Part shown: one piece after another, positions 1 to 8,592 of the stretch
Numbering within the stretch: position 1 is the stretch's first letter
Layout of the letters: every line of letters begins with the position of its first letter
NCBI RefSeq assembly: GCF_900114655.1
Contig: NZ_FOTT01000011.1
Location: 22,491 to 86,490 of the forward strand
Length of the DNA: 64,000 bases
Direction of reading: 5' to 3'
DNA from: Candidatus Frackibacter sp. WG13
GTDB taxonomy: Bacteria > Bacillota > Halanaerobiia > Halobacteroidales > Acetohalobiaceae
The notes under the pieces: model-generated
What the model saw: only the letters and a program-made list of their open reading frames with translations
What the model was told of the DNA's origin: nothing
Database searches by the model: none
Program-made: the position numbers and the translations under genes

Positions 1-160
1 CTCCTTAGGATTTATTGTCGTTACTTTATTATACACAAATTTTATTCCTTACGACAACTATCCTAACATATAGGGTTGGATTACATGATATTTAATTATA
101 TTTGGATATATTAATGTAATTATAGTATATATTAAATAAGTTAATAAAGGGGTAAGAGAA

Positions 161-235
161 ATGTCAATATTAATTAGTAAACTTAAAAGTGAACTATTCA
201 AAAGATATTTAGGTTATTTTTATAGTTTTCAGTAA
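161..235 (+). CDS. Very short ORF, 24 aa, unknown
   Basis: An ATG follows a purine-rich stretch (AAAGGGG about 8 bases upstream) and opens a 24-codon frame with basic and aromatic residues. No family is recognised. The rest of positions 1-311 is AT-rich and holds no other gene. It may be the upstream region of the lar operon, a gene remnant or a chance ORF. I include it only because the ribosome-binding site is plausible. Confidence 0.15.
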   Translation: MSILISKLKSELFKRYLGYFYSFQ

Positions 236-311
236 AAATAAAATGGTTTTTTGTTTTTATATCTAATTATATCTATGGTTACCTAAAATATAAATAATGG
301 AGGTAATAATT

Positions 312-1145
312 ATGAGCGAATTATCAAAGACAGTAAAAGAGAAATATAATGAACTTCAAGATTATTTAGCTAATTTAGATAGTTTAGTTATCGGGTTTTC
401 TGGTGGAGTAGATAGCACTTTCTTACTTAAAGTTGCTTATGATGTGTTGGGAGATAAGGTATTAGCTGTTACTTCTAGTGCCGAAACTTATCCAGCAGAA
501 CAATTAGAAGAAGCAAAAGAGCTAGCAAAAGAGATTGGTGCTCAGCACTTAGTTACTTATACTGAAGAATTAGATAACGAAGATTTTGTAAAAAATCCAC
601 CGCGACGTTGTTATTATTGTAAGTTTGAGTTTTTTAAATCTTTAAAAGAAGTAGCTGAAGAAAAAGGTTATGCTAACGTAGCTGATGGTGCCAATTATGA
701 TGATATAAGCGATTATCGTCCAGGAGCCGATGCAGCTAAAGAATTAGGAGTGTTAAGTCCTTTAAAAGAGACTGGTTTTACTAAAGATGATATTCGTGAG
801 GTTTCAAAAGAGTTAGGGTTACCTACATGGAATAAAGCTGCTTTTGCTTGTCTTTCTTCTCGTTTCCCGTATGGAGATGAGATTACTGCTGATAAATTAG
901 AGATGGTTGACCAAGCAGAGGCTTATTTACGACAATACTCTTGGCAACAGTTAAGGGTTCGACATCATGATGAGAATACAGCTCGAATTGAAATACTATC
1001 TGAAGATTTTGAGCAACTGTTGAATTTAAGAGAGGATATAGTTAACAAATTCAAAGAGATTGGTTATACTTACATCACTATGGACTTAGAAGGGTATCGG
1101 ACAGGTAGTATGAATGAAGTATTAAATGAAGAAGATAAGAAGTAG
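312..1145 (+). CDS. larE: LarE, nickel-pincer cofactor sulfur transferase
   Basis: LarE is a cytoplasmic PP-loop ATPase. It adenylates the carboxylates of the pyridinium dicarboxylate made by LarB and adds sulfur to them, making the nickel-pincer nucleotide of lactate racemase and related enzymes. The PP-loop GFSGGVDST lies near residue 29. The start is ATG 312, because GGAGG at 299-303 sits 8 bases upstream and overlaps the ATG at 297; the protein is then 277 aa. Three cysteines (about C100 and C103 in RRCYYC, C180 in ACLSSRF) resemble the three-Cys arrangement that binds a [4Fe-4S] cluster in Thermotoga-type LarE, rather than the single sacrificial Cys of the Lactiplantibacillus enzyme. It is first of a tight larE-larB-larC operon, 18 bases from larB. 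Family call is strong; the cluster-type mechanism is inferred. Confidence 0.95.
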   Translation: MSELSKTVKEKYNELQDYLANLDSLVIGFSGGVDSTFLLKVAYDVLGDKVLAVTSSAETYPAEQLEEAKELAKEIGAQHLVTYTEELDNEDFVKNPPRRCYYCKFEFFKSLKEVAEEKGYANVADGANYDDISDYRPGADAAKELGVLSPLKETGFTKDDIREVSKELGLPTWNKAAFACLSSRFPYGDEITADKLEMVDQAEAYLRQYSWQQLRVRHHDENTARIEILSEDFEQLLNLREDIVNKFKEIGYTYITMDLEGYRTGSMNEVLNEEDKK

Positions 1146-1163
1146 ATAAAGGAGGACTTAAAC

Positions 1164-1937
1164 TTGAAAAATGAAGATATTAAAGCCATTTTAAATGAAG
1201 TAAAAGATGGGACTCTAGAGACCGACAAAGCTATGAAGAAGTTAAAAGATCTACCTTTTGAAGATTTAGGTTATGCTAAGATTGATCATCACCGAGGTAT
1301 TCGTAATGGTTATCCCGAAGTAATCTACTGTGAAGGTAAATCTATTGAGCATATTAAAGGAATAGTAGCAACGATGATGGAACGTGGTAATAATATCTTA
1401 GCAACGAGGGCAAAGAAGGAAGTATATGAAGCGGTAAGAGAAGTAACAGATGATGTTGAATACCACGAAGAAGCCCGAATAATCATAGTGAAGAATGAAG
1501 AGATTGAGAAGACGAAGAGTAAGATTCTAGTTGTAACCGGTGGTACTTCTGATATTCCTGTCGCCGAAGAGGCAGCTCTTACAGCGGAAGTAATAGGGAA
1601 TACAGTTGAACGTCTTTATGATGTTGGAGTTGCTGGCATTCATCGACTTCTATCTCAACGTGATAAATTTGAAGAAGCAAACATAATTATAACTGTTGCT
1701 GGGATGGAAGGTGCTTTAGCCAGTGTAGTTGGTGGATTAGTAGATAAACCGGTAATTGCGGTGCCGACTAGTGTTGGTTATGGTGCTCACTTTGAAGGGT
1801 TAGCGACTCTGTTAGCTATGTTAAATAGCTGTGCTAGTGGGATTGGTGTGGTTAATATTGATAATGGCTTTGGAGCTGGTTATTTAGCTAATACTATCAA
1901 TAAACAGATTGAGAAGGCTAGGAAAAATGGCAAATAG
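1164..1937 (+). CDS. larB: LarB, nickel-pincer cofactor carboxylase/hydrolase
   Basis: LarB carboxylates the pyridinium ring of nicotinic acid adenine dinucleotide and hydrolyses the phosphoanhydride, the first step to the nickel-pincer nucleotide. The 257-aa length is normal. The C-terminal half carries the AIR-carboxylase (PurE-like) core, with VVTGGTSDIPVAEEA near residues 122-136 and a glycine-rich segment VAGMEGALASVVGG further on. The start is TTG at 1164, 8 bases after GGAGG at 1151. It lies between larE and larC in the same orientation, so it is surely co-transcribed. No missing motif is seen. Confidence 0.95.
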   Translation: MKNEDIKAILNEVKDGTLETDKAMKKLKDLPFEDLGYAKIDHHRGIRNGYPEVIYCEGKSIEHIKGIVATMMERGNNILATRAKKEVYEAVREVTDDVEYHEEARIIIVKNEEIEKTKSKILVVTGGTSDIPVAEEAALTAEVIGNTVERLYDVGVAGIHRLLSQRDKFEEANIIITVAGMEGALASVVGGLVDKPVIAVPTSVGYGAHFEGLATLLAMLNSCASGIGVVNIDNGFGAGYLANTINKQIEKARKNGK

Positions 1938-1955
1938 GAAAGGATTTGTTGCTAG

Positions 1956-3152
1956 ATGGAGCGAATACTATATTTTGATTCTTTGTCAGGTATAAGTGGT
2001 GATATGACTATTGGTGCTTTATTAGATTTAGGTGTAGATGAAGATGAGTTTTTGGAAGAGTTAAAGAAGATAAATATTGATGGATATGAAATAAAAGTTG
2101 AAGAAGATAAGAAGAAGGGTATTACAGGAATAAATTTTGACGTGATATTGGCAGATCATGATACTCATTCTCAAGATAATCATAATCACCACCATGCACA
2201 TAGAAATCTTTATGATATTGAGAAGATAATAGATGAGAGTGAATTAAATGAGGATGTCAAAGAATTAAGCAGACGCATTTTTAAGCTAGTAGCCCAAGCA
2301 GAAGCTGTGGTTCATGCTAAACCAATCGATAAGGTTCATTTTCATGAAGTAGGTGCTGTCGATTCAATTGTAGATATCATTGGTGCGGCTATCTGTATAG
2401 ATAAGTTAGGAGTCGATAAAATCTATTCGTCACCTTTACATGTAGGTACCGGTTTTACTAAGTGTGCTCACGGAAAGATACCAGTGCCTGCACCGGCTAC
2501 CTTAGAAATTCTGAAGGATGTGCCTATTTATTCTAAAGGGATCAAGAGTGAATTAGTCACACCGACTGGAGCAGCGATTATTAAGACTTTAGCTCAAGAC
2601 TTTACTACTTTTCCTCAGATGTCGGTTGAGAAGATAGGTTATGGTTTAGGTAATAAAGACTTAGAAATCGCTAACCTTTTACGGGTAGTTTTAGGTAAGA
2701 AGAAGAGAAAAAGAAAATTAATGATTATCGAAACGAACATAGATGATATGAACCCAGAGGTTTATTCTCATTTAGTTCCTCTATTATTAAAAGAAGGGGC
2801 TTTAGATGTCTATTTAACTAATATTATGATGAAGAAGAATCGTCCTGGCGTCAAGGTTAATATATTATGTTACCAAAATGAATATCAGAAATTTGAGGAT
2901 ATTCTATTTAGGGAAACTACTACCTTAGGCACTAGACGATATGAAGTTGAAGGCACAGCTTTAGATAGAAAGTTTATAAAGGTAGAGACTGAATTTGGGG
3001 AGATGACTCTTAAAGTTGCTTTAACTGATGGTGAAGTTTTGAAGTATGCACCTGAATATGATGAATGTAAAGAGATAGCTAACGAGTTTGGTTTACCGCT
3101 TAAAGATGTTTATAATGAAGTATTGAGTAAAGTAGATAAAATCATGGAATAA
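1956..3152 (+). CDS. larC: LarC, nickel insertion protein
   Basis: LarC is the CTP-dependent nickel cyclometallase that inserts Ni into the pincer nucleotide. The 398-aa protein is one uninterrupted frame, unlike L. plantarum, where larC1 and larC2 are joined by programmed frameshifting. The N-terminus FDSLSGISGDM is the family signature. A histidine-rich tract at residues 68-82 (eight His in fifteen positions) probably binds or stores nickel. The C-terminal domain starts near residue 250 (ETNIDDMNPE). It is the last gene of the lar operon and is followed by a terminator at 3206-3250. No larA lies in the window, so the client enzyme must be encoded elsewhere. Confidence 0.95.
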   Translation: MERILYFDSLSGISGDMTIGALLDLGVDEDEFLEELKKINIDGYEIKVEEDKKKGITGINFDVILADHDTHSQDNHNHHHAHRNLYDIEKIIDESELNEDVKELSRRIFKLVAQAEAVVHAKPIDKVHFHEVGAVDSIVDIIGAAICIDKLGVDKIYSSPLHVGTGFTKCAHGKIPVPAPATLEILKDVPIYSKGIKSELVTPTGAAIIKTLAQDFTTFPQMSVEKIGYGLGNKDLEIANLLRVVLGKKKRKRKLMIIETNIDDMNPEVYSHLVPLLLKEGALDVYLTNIMMKKNRPGVKVNILCYQNEYQKFEDILFRETTTLGTRRYEVEGTALDRKFIKVETEFGEMTLKVALTDGEVLKYAPEYDECKEIANEFGLPLKDVYNEVLSKVDKIME

Positions 3153-3205
3153 TTTTCACATAGCCGAATTTTATAATTATGCAATAGACTTATATAGAAT
3201 AGCTT

Positions 3206-3250
3206 AATGGCTAACCTCTTAAAATTTACAATTAAGAAGTTAGCCATTTT
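3206..3250. terminator. Bidirectional terminator, larC / lipoprotein gene
   Basis: The arms AATGGCTAAC (3206-3215) and GTTAGCCATT (3239-3248) pair perfectly, and the inner bases partly extend the stem. A short T-run follows on the plus strand and an A-run precedes it. It sits between the convergent larC and lipoprotein genes and can serve both. Confidence 0.75.
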
Positions 3251-3272
3251 GTTATCTATTTTTAACTTATTC

Positions 3273-3899
3273 TTATCTCATCATATTTGGTCCCATTCCT
3301 CGTCTTCTGGGATCAAATTCTGAATTATCATACATCATACCCGGTCCGAAATTAGAGTTAGGCATCATTTGAGGTCCCATCATTGGACTATACATACCAG
3401 GTCCCATCATACTATAATGCATATTATACATATTAGAAATTCCTCTGAACCTAGTATTGCCTTCTTCATAATAATTCTTCATTAAACTTAACCTTGTTAA
3501 CATATAATCTGCCTGTTTTTTGGTAATGAAGCCTCTTTCTAGCTGTTTTTGGATAGCATCTTTACGGAATTGATATTCTTTTTCCAACCAGTTATCTCCT
3601 ATTGCTTCGTAATAATTTTTTGCTGCATTCAGTCTTTCTAACATATAGTCAGCTTGACGTTTAGTAATAAGATCTTTTTCTAAGAGATTTGCAATATAAT
3701 CTTTTTGTAAATCATAACTTTGTTGGAGTGAACCATTATTATTTTCTTTTTTTGTGGATATATTTTGCTTAAGCTGATTATCATCTTTAGGCATTAATTG
3801 AGCTTGCTGTTTATTAGAACATCCAGTAATAGTAATGAATAAAAATATTAGAATAAAAGTAGTTACAATAAGTTTTAGTCTTTTAATTGATGTGTTCAT
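3273..3899 (-). CDS. Met-rich lipoprotein with two DUF2680-like repeats
   Basis: The function is unknown. The N-terminus has a basic start, a hydrophobic stretch and a lipobox (TITGC), so it is an exported lipoprotein of about 208 aa. The start is ATG 3899, because the AAAAGG Shine-Dalgarno is 9 bases upstream of it and abuts the alternative ATG at 3908. Two helical repeats of about 45 residues contain DLITKRQADYMLERL and GFITKKQADYMLTRL, typical of the DUF2680 (YckD-like) family. The last 60 residues are rich in Met, Pro, Gly and Asn (MGPGM, MMGPQMM), recalling copper-binding Met motifs; metal binding is only inferred. It lies downstream of the nitroreductase on the same strand. Confidence 0.75.
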   Translation of the reverse strand: MNTSIKRLKLIVTTFILIFLFITITGCSNKQQAQLMPKDDNQLKQNISTKKENNNGSLQQSYDLQKDYIANLLEKDLITKRQADYMLERLNAAKNYYEAIGDNWLEKEYQFRKDAIQKQLERGFITKKQADYMLTRLSLMKNYYEEGNTRFRGISNMYNMHYSMMGPGMYSPMMGPQMMPNSNFGPGMMYDNSEFDPRRRGMGPNMMR

Positions 3900-4012
3900 C
3901 TTAATCATCCTTTTTGTTTTTGGTCTAATTAAAGAAATTAGTAAGATTGTACATCGTGAAAGGATATTCTAACTTTATTGTTTCATTTGTTATCATTATT
4001 TATACTTTTTAT

Positions 4013-4597
4013 TTAAAAACCTAACCATTCTACTTTTTCTGTTAGCTTAGGGTCTTCTCTAGGTGGGGCAGGTGGATCCATATCTGGATATCCAATCGGA
4101 ATAATTCCAGCGATATTCTGATCATCAGGAATATTTAAGATTTCTTTTGTTTCTGCTTCATGGGCAACATGACCAGCAATCCATACTGTGCCTAGACCTT
4201 CTTCAAAAGCAGCTAAGGCTAAATTTTGTATAGCAGCACTAGCTGCCATTAATGCTTCTTCAGTTTTTATTTCATCATCATAAGTTTGATAAGAGATAGT
4301 AATATGTACTGGTGCTCCACCAAAATTTTTAGCATACTCTAACATCGCTGGTTTCTTTTCTTCAGGAATGTAAGGGGCATCAGGAATATAGCTTTTGGCA
4401 AAATCATAGAAGATATTACAGACTTTTTTTACAGGTTCTCCTTTGGTAACAGTAAAGTACCAAGGCTGACTATTGCCATTAGAAGGAGCCCAGTTAGCTG
4501 CTTCTAAAACTTTTTTTATTTTCTCTTTTGGCACCTCCTTATCTTTATATTTACGGATACTTCTTCGGTCTTTAATAGTTTCTAATATTTTTTCCAT
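4013..4597 (-). CDS. Nitroreductase family protein
   Basis: This is an FMN-dependent NAD(P)H oxidoreductase of the nitroreductase superfamily. The N-terminal DRRSIRKYKDKEVP and the following NWAPSNGNSQPW are the usual FMN-contact segments, and GLGTVWIAG and the C-terminal IPIGYP also fit. The start is ATG 4597, 8 bases after AAAGGAGAGG; the longer reading from 4621 would place the ribosome-binding site inside the gene. The product is then 194 aa, normal for small nitroreductases. The physiological substrate cannot be told from sequence. It is transcribed away from the marR gene across a 310-base AT-rich region. Confidence 0.88.
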   Translation of the reverse strand: MEKILETIKDRRSIRKYKDKEVPKEKIKKVLEAANWAPSNGNSQPWYFTVTKGEPVKKVCNIFYDFAKSYIPDAPYIPEEKKPAMLEYAKNFGGAPVHITISYQTYDDEIKTEEALMAASAAIQNLALAAFEEGLGTVWIAGHVAHEAETKEILNIPDDQNIAGIIPIGYPDMDPPAPPREDPKLTEKVEWLGF

Positions 4598-4908
4598 AAT
4601 TCCTCTCCTTTCAAAATTCATCTGATTTCAATCTTATTATATAATTAATAAGGGATTATATGCAAGCATGATAAGTATTTATTCTCTATGGAATAATACA
4701 TATTGCAATGAAGAGTTGAAGGTATTTTAAAGTAGAATTAATTTAAAGCTGAGTCTTGATATTATATATAATTTATATTATAATAATTAGTACTTCTAAA
4801 TAAAAGAATATCTAAATAAGAGAAATCCTAACAAAAATTAATTATTTTTTAATCAAATCGTTTATTTAACAGTTATAAAAATTATAAAAAGATCAAGGAG
4901 GATTGCCA

Positions 4909-5343
4909 GTGAACGATGGGGTACAGGAAGTAGAGATGTTATTAAGGACTATCAGTAGTAAAATTAATAAGGAAACAAAGGATAATCTTTCTAAGTTTAA
5001 TTTGAATAAAAGTAGATTCTTTGTTCTAATTATAGTTTCCAAATATGAAAACATTACTATGGGAGAATTGAAAAAGGAGATGCATTTAGCATGTAGCTCA
5101 ATTACCAATTTAGTAGATAAATTAGAAGATGATAACCTATTAAAAAGAAGTAGAAGTAAAGAAGATAGACGAGTAATAAATTTACATCTGACTGAAAAAG
5201 GAGAAGAACTATTAGAATCTATTATGACCTTTAGATGCCAATATATTAATCAAGCTATTAAGAAATTGGATGTAACAGAGACTTTACAGTTAAAGGATAC
5301 TTTAAAGAAAATAAACCAACTTTTAGGAGAAAGTTCTTGCTGA
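4909..5343 (+). CDS. MarR family transcriptional regulator
   Basis: This is a winged-helix DNA-binding regulator of about 144 aa. The recognition-helix region ([18 protein letters not shown]) and the wing ([18 protein letters not shown]) are textbook MarR. The start is GTG 4909, 7 bases after AGGAGG at 4896; the TTG at 4903 is too close to that site. It lies upstream of the DHA2 exporter and fusion-protein genes, so it probably represses them in response to a toxic ligand, as EmrR/MprA does. A flavoprotein tail remnant and a hairpin separate it from the exporter. The ligand is unknown. Confidence 0.88.
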   Translation: MNDGVQEVEMLLRTISSKINKETKDNLSKFNLNKSRFFVLIIVSKYENITMGELKKEMHLACSSITNLVDKLEDDNLLKRSRSKEDRRVINLHLTEKGEELLESIMTFRCQYINQAIKKLDVTETLQLKDTLKKINQLLGESSC

Positions 5344-5515
5344 TGCAAATAACTTAGGTAAGCAATTAGTTGTGGCTATAGAGGAAGAGAAGGAGTATCC
5401 AGAACAATTAGAGTTTCACAAGCAGATGCGAGAAATGTTAAAAGAAGCAGTTGTTGCTAATCAAGAAGATTGGGAAGCCGAATATAATTATTGGCAGGAA
5501 AAAGGATGGATTTAG
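5333..5515 (+). pseudogene. C-terminal remnant of an FMN reductase/flavodoxin-family protein
   Basis: In the frame offset from the marR gene, codons from about 5333 to the TAG at 5513-5515 encode about 60 residues containing [17 protein letters not shown] and, at the end, [12 protein letters not shown]. This resembles the extreme C-terminus of NADPH-dependent FMN reductase (multimeric flavodoxin) proteins. There is no usable start codon or ribosome-binding site, and the body of the gene is missing, so I read it as the tail left by a deletion. The family assignment comes from memory of the motif and is moderately sure. Confidence 0.55.
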
Positions 5516-5546
5516 TTAATTAATGTTTAAAGTTAAATATTAATTT

Positions 5547-5610
5547 GATTCAGAACAAAAGTGTTTTTATTATCAAAAAGTACCTTTTGATCTGAATCTT
5601 TATTTTTGTT
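5547..5610 (+). terminator. Hairpin terminator before the DHA2 exporter gene
   Basis: GATTCAG (5547-5553) pairs with CTGAATC (5592-5598), extended by ACAAAAG with CTTTTG. A T-rich tract follows. It fits a rho-independent terminator for the marR transcript or remnant. It lies only 20 bases before the exporter's ribosome-binding site, so it could also act as an operator or attenuator. Confidence 0.5.
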
Positions 5611-5631
5611 TTTGTTGAGAGGAGGGAATAC

Positions 5632-7191
5632 ATGTCGAAGCAAGACGTAAAATCTATAGAGCAAAAGACTGAAGAAGAGAATGGGGCTTATAAATGGATA
5701 GTCTTAGGGGTAGTCTTAATTGGAGCTTTTATGGCGATTTTGGATACTAGTATTGTTAACATAGCATTAGCAGAAATGATGTCAGTTTTTGGAGTTACCT
5801 ATGAAGAGATAGATTGGGTAGTGACTGCTTACTTATTGTCTATGGGAGTTATTCAACCGATTACTGGTTATTTAAGTAATAATTTTGGTGCTAAGAGGAT
5901 GTATATATTTAGTTTGATTGTCTTTACTATAGGTTCGGCTTTATGTGGAATGGCTTGGAGTAGGGAATCAATGATCTTCTTTCGAATTATTCAGGCAATC
6001 GGTGGTGGGATGATTATGCCGATTAGTAATACAATTATTTATCAAGTATTTCCATTAGAAGAAAGAGGGATGGCTCTAGGAATTTGGGGTATCGCTGCAA
6101 TGGCTGCGCCTGCTATTGGACCAACATTGGGTGGTTATATTGTTCAGAATCTAAATTGGCGTGTTATCTTTACTATTAATATCCCTATTGGAATTATAGG
6201 AGTTGTATTAGCTGGGATATTATTAAAAGAGACTGAGATTATTCCGTCTAAAAAGTTTGACTTTATTGGATTTATAACTGCTTCTATTGGCTTTGCTTCT
6301 GTCTTATATGCATTAAGCGAGGCTTCTAGTAAGGGATGGGATGAAGCATATGTTTTAGCAATTCTAGCTGTAGGTATTTTAATGTTAATATTATTTGTGA
6401 TCAATGAATTACATATTACTGAACCTTTAATAGATTTAAGAATCTTTAAGAAGAGGAATTTTACGTTTAGTATGATATCGGTCTTTTTTGTAACTATTGG
6501 TCTTTATGGTGGAATCTTCTTATTACCACTATACTTACAAAATATCAGAGGTTATACTGCTTTGCAAACAGGACTTTTATTGATGCCAATAGCAATTGTT
6601 ACGGGAATAATGATGCCTATTGCTGGGTGGTTATTTGATAGGATTGGCGCTCGTCCTTTGGCACTGACTGGTATTTCATTGATGGTATTTTCTATGTATA
6701 AGTTGCATGGTTTAAATCTAGTTGTTTCTTCTTGGTATATTCAGTTTTGGATGATTATTCGTGCGATTGGTTTGGGGTTAACTATGATGCCGGTTACCAC
6801 CGCTGCATTAAATGCAATTTCTGAACCGAAGATGGCACAAGCGGCGGCAACTAGAAGTCTAGTGACTAGAGTGGCTGGTTCGTTTGGGTTAGCAATTTTA
6901 TCTCCACAGTTAGAACATAGAAGAATATTTCATTTTAATAAATTAGCTAATGGTTTAAAGCAAGGAGAAGCAATAGTCAGTCAGACACTTAATAAATTAC
7001 AGCATGGTATTTTAGTTAACGGTAATGCTGTTGAGCATTTACAACAAAAAGCATTAGTGATGTTATATGGTAATATTTCAAAACAAGCTATGGCTAATGC
7101 ATTTGGAGACACATTTTTACTTGTAGCAGTTTTTTGTAGTTTAGGTTTAATTCCAGCTTTATTCATAGAAAAACACCCAGATAAAAATTAA
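5632..7191 (+). CDS. DHA2 (EmrB/QacA) family MFS drug exporter
   Basis: This is a proton-driven multidrug exporter in the inner membrane. The 519-aa protein has about 14 hydrophobic segments. The first helix region contains LDTSIVNIAL, and DWVVTAYLLSMGVIQPITGYL follows (motif D1-like positions in TM2), as in EmrB. Motif C-like glycine and proline positions (APAIGPTLGGYI) near residue 165 mark an antiporter. It is followed after 17 bases by an EmrA/HlyD-type fusion protein, so the pair probably forms a tripartite pump with an outer-membrane channel. The upstream marR gene is the likely regulator. Substrates are unknown. Confidence 0.9.
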   Translation: MSKQDVKSIEQKTEEENGAYKWIVLGVVLIGAFMAILDTSIVNIALAEMMSVFGVTYEEIDWVVTAYLLSMGVIQPITGYLSNNFGAKRMYIFSLIVFTIGSALCGMAWSRESMIFFRIIQAIGGGMIMPISNTIIYQVFPLEERGMALGIWGIAAMAAPAIGPTLGGYIVQNLNWRVIFTINIPIGIIGVVLAGILLKETEIIPSKKFDFIGFITASIGFASVLYALSEASSKGWDEAYVLAILAVGILMLILFVINELHITEPLIDLRIFKKRNFTFSMISVFFVTIGLYGGIFLLPLYLQNIRGYTALQTGLLLMPIAIVTGIMMPIAGWLFDRIGARPLALTGISLMVFSMYKLHGLNLVVSSWYIQFWMIIRAIGLGLTMMPVTTAALNAISEPKMAQAAATRSLVTRVAGSFGLAILSPQLEHRRIFHFNKLANGLKQGEAIVSQTLNKLQHGILVNGNAVEHLQQKALVMLYGNISKQAMANAFGDTFLLVAVFCSLGLIPALFIEKHPDKN

Positions 7192-7208
7192 AGGAGGAAT
7201 TATGATTT

Positions 7209-8474
7209 ATGGAAGGAAATGTAGAGCAATCTCAACCAGCAACTAAAAATAGATTTAAAATATTTTTTATACTGATTGGGATATTTATTGTATTAGGTGG
7301 TATCTTTGGTTATCGATGGTGGGTGCACCAGAGTACGATAGTTAGTGTAGAGAATAGTAAGATTAATGCTACTCAAGTTAAGATTAGTGCTGAGATGCCT
7401 GCGAAAATAAGCAAAATGTTAAAAGAGGAGAATGATCAGGTTAAGGCTGGAGAAGTAGTAGCAAAACTAGACCAAACCGAACTTTTGAATACCTTACATC
7501 AAGCTCAGGCACACTATAAAACTTTAAAGTCGAAGGTTCCTCAATTAAAATTGAATATTAAATTACAGAGAAAAGTACATGCAGAAAAGTTAAATCAAGC
7601 TCGGGCTAAAGTTGATGAAGTTCAACAAAGTTTAACTCTTCTTGAAAAAGGGCCAAGAAAAGAAGAAGTTGAACAGATGGAAGCGGCTTTATCTAAAGCC
7701 AAAGCAGTGTTACAAAAGGTGAAGAGTGACTTGGAACAAGTTAAAAATTTACATCAAAAAGGAGTAGCAACACAGGACCAATTAGAGAACGTTACTACTG
7801 AATATAAAAAAGCTTTAGCTCAACAAAAAAGTGTTGCCAAGAAATTAGAACTTTTACAAAAAGGGACTAGAAAAGAAAAAGTAAATATAGCTAAAAATAA
7901 ATTAGAAGCAGCAAGAGCTAATCTTAATTTAGCTAAAGCAGAAGTAATGAAGATACAGATTAAGGAACAAGAATTAGTTACACTAAAGAATCAGTTGCAG
8001 GAAGCTAAAAAGAAGATCAATTCAATAAAAGACAAACTGAATGATACTACTGTTAAAACTCCTATGAATGGAACAATAATTAAGAAGTATTTAGAACCAG
8101 GTAGCTTTACTTCTCCTGGGCAGCCTATTTATGCAATAGCTAATTTAAAGGATACTTGGGTAGAGTCTAATGTTGAAGAAACAGATATTCATAAAGTGAA
8201 AGTAGGACAGAAGGTTGATGTTTATGTTGATGCTTATCCAGATAATGTTTTTAGCGGTCAAGTAGTACGGATAGGAAAAGCGGCAAATTCTAATTTTAAT
8301 TTATTTCCAAGTACTAATACTAGTGGAGATTATACTAAAGTGGTACAAAGAATTCCGGTAAAAATAACTGTAGATAAAGAAGGATATATCTTTAGACCAG
8401 GAATGAATGTAGTAGTTGATATTCACATTGCAAAAAATGAACAAGGAGGTGAAATTTCTAGAAAAGTAGATTAA
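7209..8474 (+). CDS. HlyD/EmrA-type membrane fusion protein
   Basis: This is the periplasmic adaptor that connects the DHA2 exporter to an outer-membrane channel. It has a short cytoplasmic N-terminus and a single TM helix near residues 18-37. A biotinyl-lipoyl half-motif lies near VSAEMPAKISKML. A long coiled-coil hairpin follows (about residues 85-275), with two similar segments, LLEKGPRKEEVEQME and LLQKGTRKEKVNIAK. The second lipoyl half and a beta-barrel are at TVKTPMNGTIIKKYLEPG onward. Length 421 aa. AAGGAGG lies 11 bases upstream of ATG 7209. Its presence implies a diderm envelope. Confidence 0.9.
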   Translation: MEGNVEQSQPATKNRFKIFFILIGIFIVLGGIFGYRWWVHQSTIVSVENSKINATQVKISAEMPAKISKMLKEENDQVKAGEVVAKLDQTELLNTLHQAQAHYKTLKSKVPQLKLNIKLQRKVHAEKLNQARAKVDEVQQSLTLLEKGPRKEEVEQMEAALSKAKAVLQKVKSDLEQVKNLHQKGVATQDQLENVTTEYKKALAQQKSVAKKLELLQKGTRKEKVNIAKNKLEAARANLNLAKAEVMKIQIKEQELVTLKNQLQEAKKKINSIKDKLNDTTVKTPMNGTIIKKYLEPGSFTSPGQPIYAIANLKDTWVESNVEETDIHKVKVGQKVDVYVDAYPDNVFSGQVVRIGKAANSNFNLFPSTNTSGDYTKVVQRIPVKITVDKEGYIFRPGMNVVVDIHIAKNEQGGEISRKVD

Positions 8475-8592
8475 AAGGTAGAAACTTCATATGTTTTTAG
8501 GGGTAGATAGCTAATACAGTTTGGAAGCAGTCACATAATACGAAAATATTAGGTTAAACTAATCTTAAGATAATAAGTTATGGAGGGATAAT

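Noticed and set aside
1..160. A gene running in from the left edge
   Set aside because: All frames are interrupted by stops within short distance and no protein-like sequence was recognised.
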